In this document: positions 32,478 through 43,027 of the stretch, one piece after another
Layout of the letters: every line of letters begins with the position of its first letter
Numbering within the stretch: the stretch's first letter is position 1
Assembly (NCBI GenBank): GCA_023525975.1
Contig: CM042022.1
Span: 66,112,001-66,176,000 of the forward strand
Length of the DNA stretch: 64,000 nt
From: Smallanthus sonchifolius
Lineage: Eukaryota > Streptophyta > Magnoliopsida > Asterales > Asteraceae
Direction of reading: 5' to 3'
Made by a program: the position numbers and the translations under genes
The notes under the pieces: model-generated
The model's input: only the letters and a program-made list of their open reading frames with translations
Database searches by the model: none
What the model was told of the DNA's origin: nothing

Positions 32478-35400
32478 TTAGCTTCCCATCTTCATCTTGT
32501 AGTCGAAGCAGAACTTGACTACCTTGTCGTATCTTGATGCAAGAAGTTTCATCCATTCGTCCGTGTATATGCAGTACTTGTCATGCAGAACCGCCATATC
32601 TTTCATAGAGAAATTGATGAAACAGGTCTCATCAAAGAATCTGATCAGTTCCCTTGGCTCTACACTTTCACCTTTGGACGTTGTCTTATCCATCATCACC
32701 GCCTCGCCCGTGATTGGATCCACGTACCAGTACCACATGTTTCCATGGATAACCTAAGGTAACTTGCTCAAGGGGATCCTGGTCTCACATAGTACTAGCT
32801 TGTAGATCAATTTCTTCAGGTGTATGTTCATCATGGGATCTCTGACTGTCTTGTCCCGAACTCTCCTGGGCATCTGAGGCTTGAATACCTCAAAGTTTTC
32901 TCATCTACCTTCCTGCTATAGTGCCCCCCACAAACCCTTCGCCACCGCATGACTTGTATCACCAAGTAGCACACGATTTGCCAGCTTCACCAGATCATAT
33001 TTGGGTAGAGAACTAAATGCCTCGCTGGTTGGTTTCAAGTATTGAACCCCCCCCCCCCTAGCATTTTTGAAGGCAAACAGCTTCTTGTCGTCATCAAAGC
33101 GGGCATATAGTATCATCCCTGCTTCTCCATGCTTGTCTATGATAAATGATTTTTTCCAAGTAGGAGGTTGAATCTTCTTGAACCATGCCTGAGGATATTT
33201 GTTCCTCTAGGCTTCAGCGTCAGCAGGTTGGGGATCGGTAGGGGAGGCTTCAGTCAAGGTTGCCGCACCACTAGCCTCAGAAATCTCTCTGTCCTCAAGC
33301 TCATAAATGCCCTCACCGTCACCCTTAGGAAACTCCACCATCACATCTTCATCATCCACATCCCACTCATCATCAGACTCGATCTCTCCTATTTCTAGGT
33401 TGCTGAGAGCATCGATCGGTTCAGCTCTGGAGCAGTCAGGCTCTAGAAGCAGAATCACATCATCAGATAGATCATTAAGTACTTCAGCAGCCGACTTTTC
33501 ATGTTGAGCACCACTACCAGAAGCATCACCAGGTTAGGTAGACTCCCCTGAGCCATCGACATGACGATTAGTGGAACAACTGATAAAGCTTGTTGCTCAC
33601 TACCACTAGGACCGTCCTCGGGATCCTTGTCTTTGTCGACATCCTTTGTCAAGTCAACTTGATGACATGCATATTTGGGGCTATGCTTCTTCTTCTCCCC
33701 CTGAGCAGCAAGCTTCTTGGTCAGTTCTTCCACCAAGACAACCATCTTCTGGTGTTCATCGCGTTGAAGCGTAAGCCTTGCTTCAATGTACTGCCTGTAG
33801 GTGAGAATAGATTCATTTATCTTGAATTGCCTTTCAGCTTGTTCTCTCATTGACCTCAGCTGCTCCTGGGTTCCCGTCCACTGGTGTCTTAGGCACGTCA
33901 CTTCATCTACCAAAGAGTTAATCCTAGCTTGTTGAGCTTCGGACTCACTCTTTGATGTGATGACAGTTTCAAGTAAAGCAGCGACCTGAGATTCTAAATA
34001 AGCAATCCGAGCATCTCTGGGATCAGGATCCCTAGAAGTGGATGCTTCACCAGTACCATGGATCGGGGATGAGAAGATATCATCAAAGTCAAACCCTTCG
34101 GTGAATTCTCCATAGTTGAAAGGTTGACTGATGGTATGTAGTGTGATAATAGGGATTATGGATGGGACAGTTGTAACTTGGGTGGTGATGGGTTTTGTGA
34201 TGACTGATTCAGTCAGAATGGGAGCAGTACTCACCAATGTTTGGAAAGTGGTCAGAGGGAGGAAAACTATCTCATGCATCTCCTCTGAGACAGTTGTAGC
34301 AGTCGTTGTAATTGTTACTCTTGGCTGCCTCCTCCTTTGATAAATCTACGCGGGAGATTGAGTAGTACTCGGTGGTTGAGTACTAGCTTGACCTTGGAAA
34401 TGAGCATTCAACTCACTCATAATTTTCTCCAAGGCCTGTCATTCTTCAACTTAACTCTCCTCTCAGTCCTTTGCCTTTGTACATCAGTCTCTGACTCAGG
34501 CGCGTAATCACTGTCAGAGTTGTCCTGTCTTTGTCTTTTGGAGGATGACTCAGGAAGGGAAACCTTCATCATTCTCCGTGGGTGTGCTTGGTCAGGTGCA
34601 TCATTGGATTCAGAAGAATCAGATTCTGTCCTTTCAGAGTCAGACTCCTTAGCACCTTCACCCTCGCCTTCTTCATCACCATCATCACCAGCTTCTTCAT
34701 CATCAGACTTTTCTTCCTATTCTTCTTCCTCTTCCACCTGTTCTACATCATGTTGTTCATCTGAGTGTTCACTAAGTTCAGGCTCAGAATCAGCACTAAA
34801 GCACCTGTCATTGGGAGGGGCCACATAAGCTTCATCAATGAGGTTGGCAAAGAGCGGTGTATACTCGGGAATCGGTTGTTCTATTCCCGGCTTTAGAAAT
34901 TGGGCATACACCCTCTTGTTCACCCTTTTCACTTGCAATATTTGTCCAATCCGAGGTAGATTAGGCAAGGCATCATTTATCATCAGCTATACAAATCTCG
35001 GGTACAATAAGAATCTGAACATCTCCGCGGCATTGATTTGATCGATCAAGGATCTGTAGATGTAGCGAGATAAGTTGTACCCCTTGTTTAATGATAGCCC
35101 GGCCATTCCTTGCTGAGAGACACATGATCATGACGTGTGCAAAGTACCGCCACTGATCAAGTACCCACATCTTCTTGTAGGAGGAATAGTCTTTTCTTCC
35201 AACATACCCCATCCTTTGCTTTCAGCACCCATCAACTACATAGCTTGGATACACTACTGGATCAGCAGGTAAGTCTCTGAACTACAGCACTCGCCTGATG
35301 GTATCTTCAGAAATTGCTATCTCATGGCCAGCCATAGTAGCCCAAATGACGTTTGGGGTCACTGTGCAGTCGTGATCAGCAGTATCCCAGAACTGCTCCA

Positions 35401-35557
35401 GGTAAGGTCTAGACACAATTGGATCAGCAGAGATTACGTAGCTGATCTTGGATCGGTTCAGGAAAGTGAGTATCTCTTGGTAGTTCATCGTTGCACCCTT
35501 ACATTCCGGATTCGTGAGTGCCAGCATGTTAAATTCATTAGTAAAAGCACGAGCCAT
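32478..35557 (-). pseudogene. Post-pol ORF (aORF) of Cop-B, near full length, broken
   Basis: This is the most complete copy, about 3.1 kb. The start is the ATG at 35557. The N-terminal domain reads FNMLALTNPECKGA, YLEQFWDTA and AISEDTIRRVL. After stops come QWRYFAHVMIMCLSARNG and a degenerate form of the YPRF region. A linker with LPRIGQILQVKR (34983-34840) leads into a long Asp/Glu/Ser tract. Next is a segment with coiled-coil character, open at 34279-33455 (RIAYLESQVAAL, LRSMREQAERQ). A second acidic part (33458-33207) follows. The C-terminal domain has GGGVQYLKP (33060) and MWYWYVDPITGEAV, then CFINFSMKDMAVL (32738-32478). At least three frameshifts are needed. A run of 12 C at 33047-33058 lies in the conserved GVQYLKP region. 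No membrane segment seen; function unknown. Confidence 0.78.
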
Positions 35558-35692
35558 CTCTGCAAGAACACAAGATAAACAACATTAGAACAGATAGAAT
35601 CATTGGATTAGAACACACATGACATGGTATAGCAAGCTCACAAGAAAAATTGAGTTTCAGACTTAGAAAATTTTCAGATTTGCATTTCTTAC

Positions 35693-35773
35693 GTACTTAG
35701 CAAGTACGCAGGAAATTGGCCTTGCGTACTTAGTAAGTACGCATGAGTTGCTTCTTGTGTACTTACTAAGTAC
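35693..35773 (-). promoter_or_regulatory. Three GTACTT palindromes upstream of aORF-B
   Basis: Cores at 35693-35707, 35726-35740 and 35759-35773, exactly 33 bp apart: GTACTT-AGC-AAGTAC, GTACTT-AGT-AAGTAC and GTACTT-ACT-AAGTAC. They lie 136-216 bp before the aORF start and match the array in the LTR of the same element. No TATA box is evident here. Confidence 0.75.
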
Positions 35774-35890
35774 ATAGGAACTTGCACTAAGGAAAAATTT
35801 GAAAATCCAAAAACCAAAATTGTGTGTTTTTGTTATGGATTTTTGTCACCACAGAGTCGAAAAACATGTTTAAGACTCATGTGACCAAAA

Positions 35891-36288
35891 TGTAGGTCCC
35901 AGCGGGTCTATAGATTGATCTCGGACGTATAACATGCAGCACGCACTCGTAGTGCGGAATCCTAACGATTACGCGTGTCTCGAACTGATAAGAACACAAA
36001 GTAGAATACACAAGACAAGATCTCCAAGAAACTCTTTATATTACTCTGATAAATGTGCTTACAACTTGTAAATCACAAAAGTTCTACAACTGAAACGACT
36101 AAGCACTATTTATAGGTAACACATCTGCCACATCAGAACTTAACAAGTTCGCCACACCCATGGCTTAGGCGAACTTGTTAAGTTCTTCATTTACAAAACT
36201 TAACTACCAAAGACACATTACAAACTTAAAGATTACAAAAGACCTAGTCTATTACACAAAACTAAATGTCACATAAAATGCTCCAACA
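35891..36288 (-). repeat. 3' LTR of Cop-C (398 bp)
   Basis: Minus strand TGTTGGAGCATTTTATG...GGGACCTACA. Confidence 0.85.
36107..36185 (-). promoter_or_regulatory. Cop-C LTR promoter: two GAACTT palindromes plus TATA
   Basis: Cores GAACTT-AAC-AAGTTC (36136-36150) and GAACTT-GTT-AAGTTC (36171-36185) are 35 bp apart. TATAAATA on the minus strand at 36107-36114 lies 21 bp beyond the nearer core. Confidence 0.75.
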
Positions 36289-36301
36289 AACTCCCCCTTG
36301 A
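36289..36301 (-). promoter_or_regulatory. Polypurine tract of Cop-C
   Basis: On the minus strand TCAAGGGGGAGTT before TGTTGGAGCA. Confidence 0.85.
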
Positions 36302-36439
36302 CATTAGCTTGGTCTCTCAATCTCTAATTGTTCTTCTGAATCTCCAGCTGCTTGCTCCCAGCATGTACTCATTTGCTTATACATACATGTAACACCCTCT
36401 TGTACTGCATTGCCTGTTCTCTCCATTCACTTGTATACA

Positions 36440-38033
36440 TTATCTCTTTTCTTTCAGAGCCAGCTGATCCTTCTTCAATAAATTGATCAGATTCAATGCA
36501 TCATAAAAACGAAACAAAATATGTCCTTCATTATCTTCTATTACAGCCTCTCTAGTGTCTACATACACAAACCACCACTTGATATTCCCAATAAAGTCTT
36601 GTTGTACTTTCATCAGTGGAATCTTCTTCAAGGCTTTCACCTGTTTGAACTTATATTTTAAAACCTTCTTGTTTGTCACAGGTTCTCTAACTTTAACTCT
36701 TAATCCGTTTTGAGGTTTTAAGCATTCATACTCACCAGATGTACCATCTCTCCTTATAAGTCTGGCAATTGCATCTGCAGTACCATTCCTCGATCTGTTA
36801 ATCATTGGTTTAGTTGATAAACCATTAACTTCACATCTCTGCAATGAGTTCAAGTACTTCAGTCTTGGTTTCAAATACCGAACACCGTCAGTCCTTTTGA
36901 TCACAATTAGGTTAAACTCCTCTTCATAAAACCAACTTATTATTCTACCATTGCAATGACCTTCATTCACATATCTTTCTTTTTGAACAGGTGATGATGG
37001 TGTCACTGGTAATACCTTTTTCCATTTTTTCATTACCTCTAACCATTTTTCTTTCATCATTTTAGTATCTTTGTATAACATAGGCTCTACATTCACAATA
37101 CTTGGTGTATCAGGCTTGGTGACTTCATGTTCTTTATCCACAGACTCGGTAGAACTAATTTCATTAACTAAATTGTCTTGAACAAAGTATAAAGTAATAT
37201 TCTGTCCACCACAACCTTCATATGTTATATCAGCATCATCTTTCTCTATTTCCACCTCAACTATCTCACATTCTTCATCATCGGACAACACATCTTCATC
37301 ATCAAGCAACTCATCCAAATCATAAAGACATTCAAGCTTATCAGCATTCTCTAGATCTGAATGTTCATAAAATGAATCATCTAACATGTCAGTAATAGCT
37401 TGTACATTTTTGTCTTGTTCAATTTCCCTAGACGGTACATCTTTACCTGATCCAGACTCCCTCTGAGCCATAGATATAGGATTTGCATCAATAACACCAG
37501 TAGCGTCTTGGCGTTAACCCTGCTTATCTGCATCAGGATCATCTTCATCATTTTTCTTTTGTATTTCTGGTGAATGACACGTATCATTTTTAGGCTTCTC
37601 CCCCTGAGCGTCAAGGCGCTCAACTAACTGTGATACAAGAACTTTCATCTCAGCTATTTGCCTATTTTGGAAATTAATCTATTGTTGATTCTGAAAGTCA
37701 CTTGCTTGAAATACATCAATCTGGCCTTGAAGTCCTACTACCTGTGCTTCTAAGGTAGATACTTTCTGTTCCAGGACTTTGATTTTCTTGTCTGTCTCAC
37801 TTGATGAAGATTCAGCCTGTGTTGTAGAAGTATGAGGGATGGATGGAGTAACATCAGGAGTAGGAGTGTGAGATGGAGTTGGAGTTATAAGCAACGAATC
37901 CACAAACTCTACATCCTCATCTACTTGAGTACTTGCTGTAGCTTTTGATTTCTTTATCTTGGGAGACTCAGGAACATAATTTGAATCCGAAGATTCATCT
38001 TGTAATTGTCTTTTGCCCAGTACAGCACCAGGA
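36440..38033 (-). pseudogene. Post-pol ORF (aORF) of Cop-C, middle and C-terminal part
   Basis: On the minus strand one frame runs 37903-37679 and again 37471-36440 with stops between. A Ser/Thr/Pro stretch with repeated HTPTPD-like units precedes a heptad-like segment (IKVLEQKVSTLEAQVVGLQGQI), then an acidic region (DELLDDEDVLSDDEECEIVEVE). The C-terminal domain reads EKWLEVMKKWKKVLPV, GRIISWFYEEEFNLIVIKR, GVRYLKPRLKYLNSLQRCEV and NIKWWFVYVDTREAVIED, ending ALNLINLLKKDQLAL. It is the best-preserved C-terminal domain in the window, 343 codons without a stop. Gyp-D cuts it at 38034. Confidence 0.8.
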
Positions 38034-40475
38034 TGTCACACCCTAACCGGCGGCGGAAACGTCGGGGCGTGAAGCGTGCAGACTGTTCATAGCTCATGGT
38101 TTGCTAAGGTTGAAATAATTAAACATGCAGTTTTCATTGAAATCAAACAACAATCCAACAAGTACACGAAACATAACAAAATACATAACAATGTTTATTT
38201 TAGAGCCTTTTAACTAGGTCCTCAAACTAGGTGGAAGCAAATTGTAATCATCTCAATTGTTAGCACCTGAAACATGATTTAAAAACAAGGGTCAACTAAA
38301 AAGTTGGTGAGCATAGATAAGTTTTGACACACAAATAAGAGTTCAAAACTGTTTATACAATTCCTTGATTCACATGGTATATAAGACAAATATGGAGAAT
38401 CTATAGTTATACTAGGTGCACAATCAAACCTTGTGACTGAGGCATAACACGCAGGTTACCCTAATGTAAAGTCGGTTACAAACACCCTACCCGGGTGGGT
38501 TTGTCAGACTCAATAGTACTATCCTTGTTTACCGTTGGCTTGTACAGAGTTAATGATTGCACGAGTTGCGTCATGTATGTATAGTAATGACTCATAGCAT
38601 TCAAGCATATTGCACAAATAATTCATGTAATCAAGTAAGAATTGTACTATGAAAGAGTTGCAATTTGTTTAATGTAAATCATGTCCACCCCAAAGGTGAA
38701 AAAGAGTAAAAGTGGGGTTATGTAGACTCACTTGTGTTGGAGAGTGTAGATTGCACAACCAAGTAAATGTTAAGTGTTTGTGGGTCACGGAGCTTGACCT
38801 ATCGAGTAAATGTATGACGTGTATTAATGCGGTGTATAAGGTTTAAAGTAACTATAGTGTTTCAGTGTATTGCAAGCGTAAGGATTTACACTAATGAATT
38901 GTATCGTTTAGTTATGTATTTAAAATATAAGGTAGTGTGGTATATATATTTAATTGAATGTAATATAAACAACCGAATTCGTTTTATCTACTTATTTTAG
39001 AAAACGTCACAAAATATAAAGTAGTTTATATTTATATAAGTTTTATTTGATGTAACTAGGATTTATACAATTGGTTTATAAAAGTCTTTTTCATAATAAA
39101 GTGTTTTATAAAATCTTGTTATAACTTTTTATAAATTTAGAAATTTTAAATGAAAATGTATTTTCAAATGGTAAGAATCGGTTTAAAACAATTTAATCGA
39201 TGAAAATAATTGTTGTGCTTAATAATGGTGAGATTTTGTTTAAACAGTTAAGTTTATAACATAAGTTTTATAAAAATCATAAAATCTGAGAAACTGTAAA
39301 GATTCAGTTCTGACTGAGCACGACCGTGCTCATCAACGGCACGACTGCGCTCGCCTCCGGGCGTGACCGTGGTGGTCTGGAGCGCGCCCGTGGTCGAGTC
39401 AGAAGGCTACAGAGGTTCTGGTCATGGAGCACGACCGTGCTCGTGTCCAGCACGACCGCTCCTAGTGTTTGTTTTTGGTCAGGACTTGTTTGCTCGGTAA
39501 GCACCACCGGGCCTTACTCGGACCACGACTGTGCTTGGTCAGGCACGACCGCGCTCAGTGATGAGCGCGACCGTGTCGGGTCTTTTCCAGACTCAATTCG
39601 CTCGATTCTTATATTAAACACTTCTGGATTCTTAGGGCTTTCATTTAGTGGATGATTACGAAGCTATCTATAAGGTTTAATTGGATTTATTTCGTGTTTA
39701 AGTGGTAGTTCGACTAAAAGTGTAGTTTCGTTTTCTCGTTCAAAAATCTGGCCGATTTGAGTGTTTCTACTACGAATTGGCATAGGGTTTTCGTAGTAGG
39801 GGGTGATACGAAGCTAGTGGTGTATTACTTACTTGTTATAATAGGGCAATTTAATGCAGTCGGCTACGGGTCGACGGCTTTGCTTCTCGGCGATCAATCG
39901 GACGACAGAGGTTGTATGAGTGTCGAGTGAGAGTTCTGGGTGATTGTGTGGATGCATATGAGGGTGTAGGAAGCGTGCAACTGGCTCTATATCGACGAAT
40001 TCGCAAGTCATGATTGTGGTGGGTATGGGATTAAACAAATCTGTAAATTGGAGTGTAATTGATGCGTGTTGCAGGTTGTATTCAGTCAAGTATGGTCTGA
40101 CGCGCGAAAACCGGCTTTGACCATTCTTTAAATTTTGCGAAATCGTCGAGTATGGCTGTGATCTGACTTCTGCAGAGTCACGTGGTTTCAGCAGCGCGAC
40201 CGTGCCTGTATTAGGCACGACCGTGCTTAGGTCTGCAGGCGCGACCGTGCCTAGTCTTAGGCGCGACCGTGCTTGCCTAGTTTTGTAGTTTTTGAGTTTT
40301 GTCAGTTTTGGTCCTCGGGGCTTGTGAGATAATGGCGTTTTCAGTTGTTATTGTAACATAATGTATTGTATGTGTAATTGCTTTTACGGTTGTTGCACAC
40401 GAATTGAAATTGAAATACTCGTTTATTGCATCGAAACGTTTACATGGTAAAAAAAAAGAAACCAGAAATGTTACA
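38034..40475 (-). repeat. 3' LTR of Gyp-D (2442 bp)
   Basis: Minus strand TGTAACATTTC...GGGTGTGACA. The part at 38034-38800 resembles the U5 sides of Gyp-L and Gyp-E (the AACCTTGTGACTGA and GGCTTGTACAGAGTTAATGA segments). The U3 side is unrelated to theirs. An AT-rich block lies at 38870-39290. Confidence 0.88.
39315..40275 (-). promoter_or_regulatory. GCACG-AC-CGTGC palindrome clusters in the Gyp-D LTR
   Basis: Two clusters are seen. At 39315-39580 perfect or near-perfect copies lie at 39315-39332 and 39427-39442, with at least six degenerate ones. At 40194-40275 four copies lie 21-24 bp apart. The common core is CGACCGTG. They stand out as GC-rich islands in AT-rich sequence. Confidence 0.6.
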
Positions 40476-40491
40476 GTCTCCCCATGTTGAG
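40476..40491 (-). promoter_or_regulatory. Polypurine tract of Gyp-D
   Basis: On the minus strand TCAACATGGGGAGACT lies before the LTR start, preceded by TTTCGGGACGAAATCCCC, a sequence common before LTRs of Tekay-type chromoviruses. Confidence 0.75.
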
Positions 40492-40509
40492 GGGATTTCG
40501 TCCCGAAAT

Positions 40510-42741
40510 TCAACTAGTTGAGGCTGCTGAACCGGTGAAGAGGTGAGGATACTTGAGTTTCATTTGGTCTTCACGTTCCCATGTAAACTCAGGACCACGT
40601 TTAGAATCCCAACGGACTTTGACTATAGGAATGCGGCTGCGTTTGAGTTGCTTGATCTCACGGTCCATGATTTCCACCGGTTTCTCGACAAAGTGCATCG
40701 TTTCATCAATGTGCACGTCGTCAAGAGGTATGTGGAGGTTCTCATCAGCAAGACATTTCTTCAGGTTGGACACGTGGAAGGTTGGATGAACATTGTTGAG
40801 TGCTGGAGGTAGCTCAAGTTTGTAAGCCACTTTCCCGATTCTTTCAAGGATCTTGAACGGGCCTACGTAACGAGGTGCTAGCTTGCCTTTCTTTCCAAAG
40901 CGGATCACACCCTTCCAAGGGGATACTTTGAGAAGCACAAGGTCACCCACTTGGAATTCCAAGGGTTTTCGTCGCTTGTCGGCATAGCTCTTTTGTCGAC
41001 TTCTCGCTACTAGGATGTTGTCGCGGATTTGAAGGATTTTGTCTGATGTTTCCTGAATTAACTCGGGACCGGTGATTTGTGCTTCACCAATCTCGTTCCA
41101 ACAGATGGGAGAACGGCATTTGCGACCATAAAGAGCTTCGAATGGAGCCATGTTGATGCTGGTGTGGTAGCTGTTATTGTAGGAGAATTCAATAAGTGTC
41201 AAGTGTGAATCCCAATTGCCACCAAAGTCTATGACACAGGCTCTCAGCATGTCTTCGAGCGTTTGGATTGTTCGTTCAGTCTGGCCATCAGTTTGGGGAT
41301 GGTAGGCTGTGCTTAAATCCAATCGTGTGCCAAGTGCCTTTTGCAGAGATTGCCAAAATCTGGAAGTGAAACGAGCATCTCTGTCGGAGATTATGTTCAA
41401 AGGTATACCGTGTCGACTCACAATTTCGTCAATATAGATTCGGGCCAATTTCTCAACCCGATAGTCTTCACGGATGGGCAGGAAGTGTGCGGACTTTGTG
41501 AGACGGTCGATGATTACCCAAATGCTATCATAGCCGTTTGAAGTACGGGGGAGTTTAGTAATGAAGTCCATGGCTAGGTTTTCCCATTTCCACACGGGGA
41601 TTTCCGGTTGTTCAAGTAAACCGGAAGGACGTTGATGTTCGGCTTTGACTTTAGAGCAGGTTAGACATTTTGCAACATAGAGTGCAATGTCTTTCTTCAT
41701 ACCAGGCCACCAATATTGTGGTCGAAGATTGTGATACATTTTATCCGCACCGGGATGGATAGAATACCGAGACTTGTGTGCTTCAGTCATGAGGAATTCC
41801 CGGAGATCATTGCGATTGGGAACCCAAATACGATCCAAGAAATAAAGCAAGCCATTGTTTTTAGTCTCTAGTTGGAATTCAGCACCACACGACATTTCCT
41901 CATACATATTGCCCTCGGTAATCGAGACGTGTTGAGCTGCTAGAATACGGGTTTGAATGTCGGAATGAATCTTGACACTTTGGAGCATGACACGTTCTTT
42001 ACGGCTCAGCGCATCGGCTACTACGTTTGCCTTGCCGGGATGATAACGAATCTCGCAATCGTAATCATTGAGGAGTTCAACCCAACGTCGTTGCCTCATG
42101 TTGAGTTCTTTTTGGTTCAAGATGTGTTGGAGGCTTTTGTGGTCGGTGAATATCACACATTTTGTGCCATATAGATATTGTCTCCAAATCTTCAAGGCAA
42201 ATATGACTGCACCCAACTCCAAATCGTGCGTCGTATAGTTTTTCTCGTGGATCTTGAGTTGCCTCGATGCATAAGCGATTACCTTGCCTCGTTGCATGAG
42301 AACACAACCAAGGCCTAGGTTAGAGGCATCACAGTAGACGACTAGATCATCGTTTCCTTCGGGAAGAGTCAGAATAGGAGCATTCTGTTTAAGAGTTTGG
42401 AAAGCTTCTTCTTGTTTCGGTCCCCATACATAAGGTTTACCATTGAAACAATCTGTGAGTATTCTTTTGGTCATTGGAGTCAAGGTAAGTCTTGGATTCA
42501 ACGGTGGTAGGATCGGAATGAGATGATTGATAATGATCTGTAAAAACCTAGGGTACATGGTAAAGCCCTGACCCTCAGGCGGTGTTATTTGTGCAATCAA
42601 CTCTTTGTAAATATATAAAGCAAAATTGAATGGTCTGCTCAAGGTCAAAGCAACCATTGCTCCGTGCAGTGAAGATTTAAGACCATCAGTTCCTGCTTTC
42701 CATGGAGACAAACATTGTATGATGACATGTGTAACATCCAT
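40510..42741 (-). CDS. Chimeric open frame: Copia aORF fragment fused to Gypsy RNase H-integrase-chromodomain
   Basis: 743 codons without a stop. Residues 1-4 are read from the antisense start of the Gyp-E LTR. Residues 5-100 are a piece of the aORF N-terminal domain: VIIQCLSPWKAG, FNFALYIYKEL and the signature MYPRFLQIII (62-71). From residue 101 (KPYVWGPKQEEAF) it is a Gypsy polyprotein. RNase H has D138, E175 and D200 and ends ADALSRKE. The integrase has an HHCC zinc finger (H329, C359, C362) and DD35E residues D392, D453, E489. A GPY/F module (625-665) and a chromodomain-like tail (VKVRWDSKRGPEFTWERED, 707-725; PHLF, 732-735) follow. Gyp-D lies inside the Cop-C aORF, so a deletion spanning the aORF and the 5' half of Gyp-D most simply explains the join. 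RT is absent, so it cannot move by itself; expression is unknown. Confidence 0.85.
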   Translation of the reverse strand: MDVTHVIIQCLSPWKAGTDGLKSSLHGAMVALTLSRPFNFALYIYKELIAQITPPEGQGFTMYPRFLQIIINHLIPILPPLNPRLTLTPMTKRILTDCFNGKPYVWGPKQEEAFQTLKQNAPILTLPEGNDDLVVYCDASNLGLGCVLMQRGKVIAYASRQLKIHEKNYTTHDLELGAVIFALKIWRQYLYGTKCVIFTDHKSLQHILNQKELNMRQRRWVELLNDYDCEIRYHPGKANVVADALSRKERVMLQSVKIHSDIQTRILAAQHVSITEGNMYEEMSCGAEFQLETKNNGLLYFLDRIWVPNRNDLREFLMTEAHKSRYSIHPGADKMYHNLRPQYWWPGMKKDIALYVAKCLTCSKVKAEHQRPSGLLEQPEIPVWKWENLAMDFITKLPRTSNGYDSIWVIIDRLTKSAHFLPIREDYRVEKLARIYIDEIVSRHGIPLNIISDRDARFTSRFWQSLQKALGTRLDLSTAYHPQTDGQTERTIQTLEDMLRACVIDFGGNWDSHLTLIEFSYNNSYHTSINMAPFEALYGRKCRSPICWNEIGEAQITGPELIQETSDKILQIRDNILVARSRQKSYADKRRKPLEFQVGDLVLLKVSPWKGVIRFGKKGKLAPRYVGPFKILERIGKVAYKLELPPALNNVHPTFHVSNLKKCLADENLHIPLDDVHIDETMHFVEKPVEIMDREIKQLKRSRIPIVKVRWDSKRGPEFTWEREDQMKLKYPHLFTGSAASTS

Positions 42742-42980
42742 GAATTTTTCTTGAACTTTGTCTTGTACAATAGTAACATTATAGATTCATTCTAGTCCAA
42801 ATGCATTGTGACCATGATTACAAGTGTTTCAAGTTCAGAGTTCATTCATACAATTTCACATTTTAACTTTAAAATATATATATATATATATGTAATACAT
42901 GTATATCCACACACATATACAATTTGTTAGATCAATTAAATCAAGATACAACTTATGGACTTTAAATCTTATAAACTCAC

Positions 42981-43027
<47 letters not shown>

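Larger units (their letters stand above)
31904..35890 (-). mobile_element. Cop-B: Sirevirus-like Copia element, 3' part
   Basis: On the minus strand: spacer (to 35558), post-pol ORF (35557-32478), polypurine tract and 3' LTR (32417-31904). Its upstream part is cut off at 35891 by the Cop-C LTR; no gag or pol of this element is visible. Confidence 0.8.
38034..42440 (-). mobile_element. Gyp-D: chromovirus Gypsy, 3' half only
   Basis: On the minus strand: RNase H, integrase and chromodomain-like tail, polypurine tract and complete 3' LTR. The 5' LTR, gag, protease and RT are missing, and RNase H is joined directly to aORF sequence at about 42441. Its pol is fully open, so the element is young or recently truncated. 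Confidence 0.85.
35891..42729 (-). mobile_element. Cop-C: Sirevirus-like Copia element split by Gyp-D
   Basis: On the minus strand the 3' LTR (36288-35891), polypurine tract and C-terminal half of the post-pol ORF (to 38033) lie left of Gyp-D. About 290 bp of the N-terminal domain of such an ORF lies right of Gyp-D (42729-42441). That both belong to one element is inferred from order and orientation. It was inserted in the spacer of Cop-B. Confidence 0.65.

Noticed and set aside
34520..34828. Ser-rich plus-strand reading
   Set aside because: Antisense of the Asp/Glu-rich tract of aORF-B; GAA/GAT codons give Ser/Phe on the other strand.
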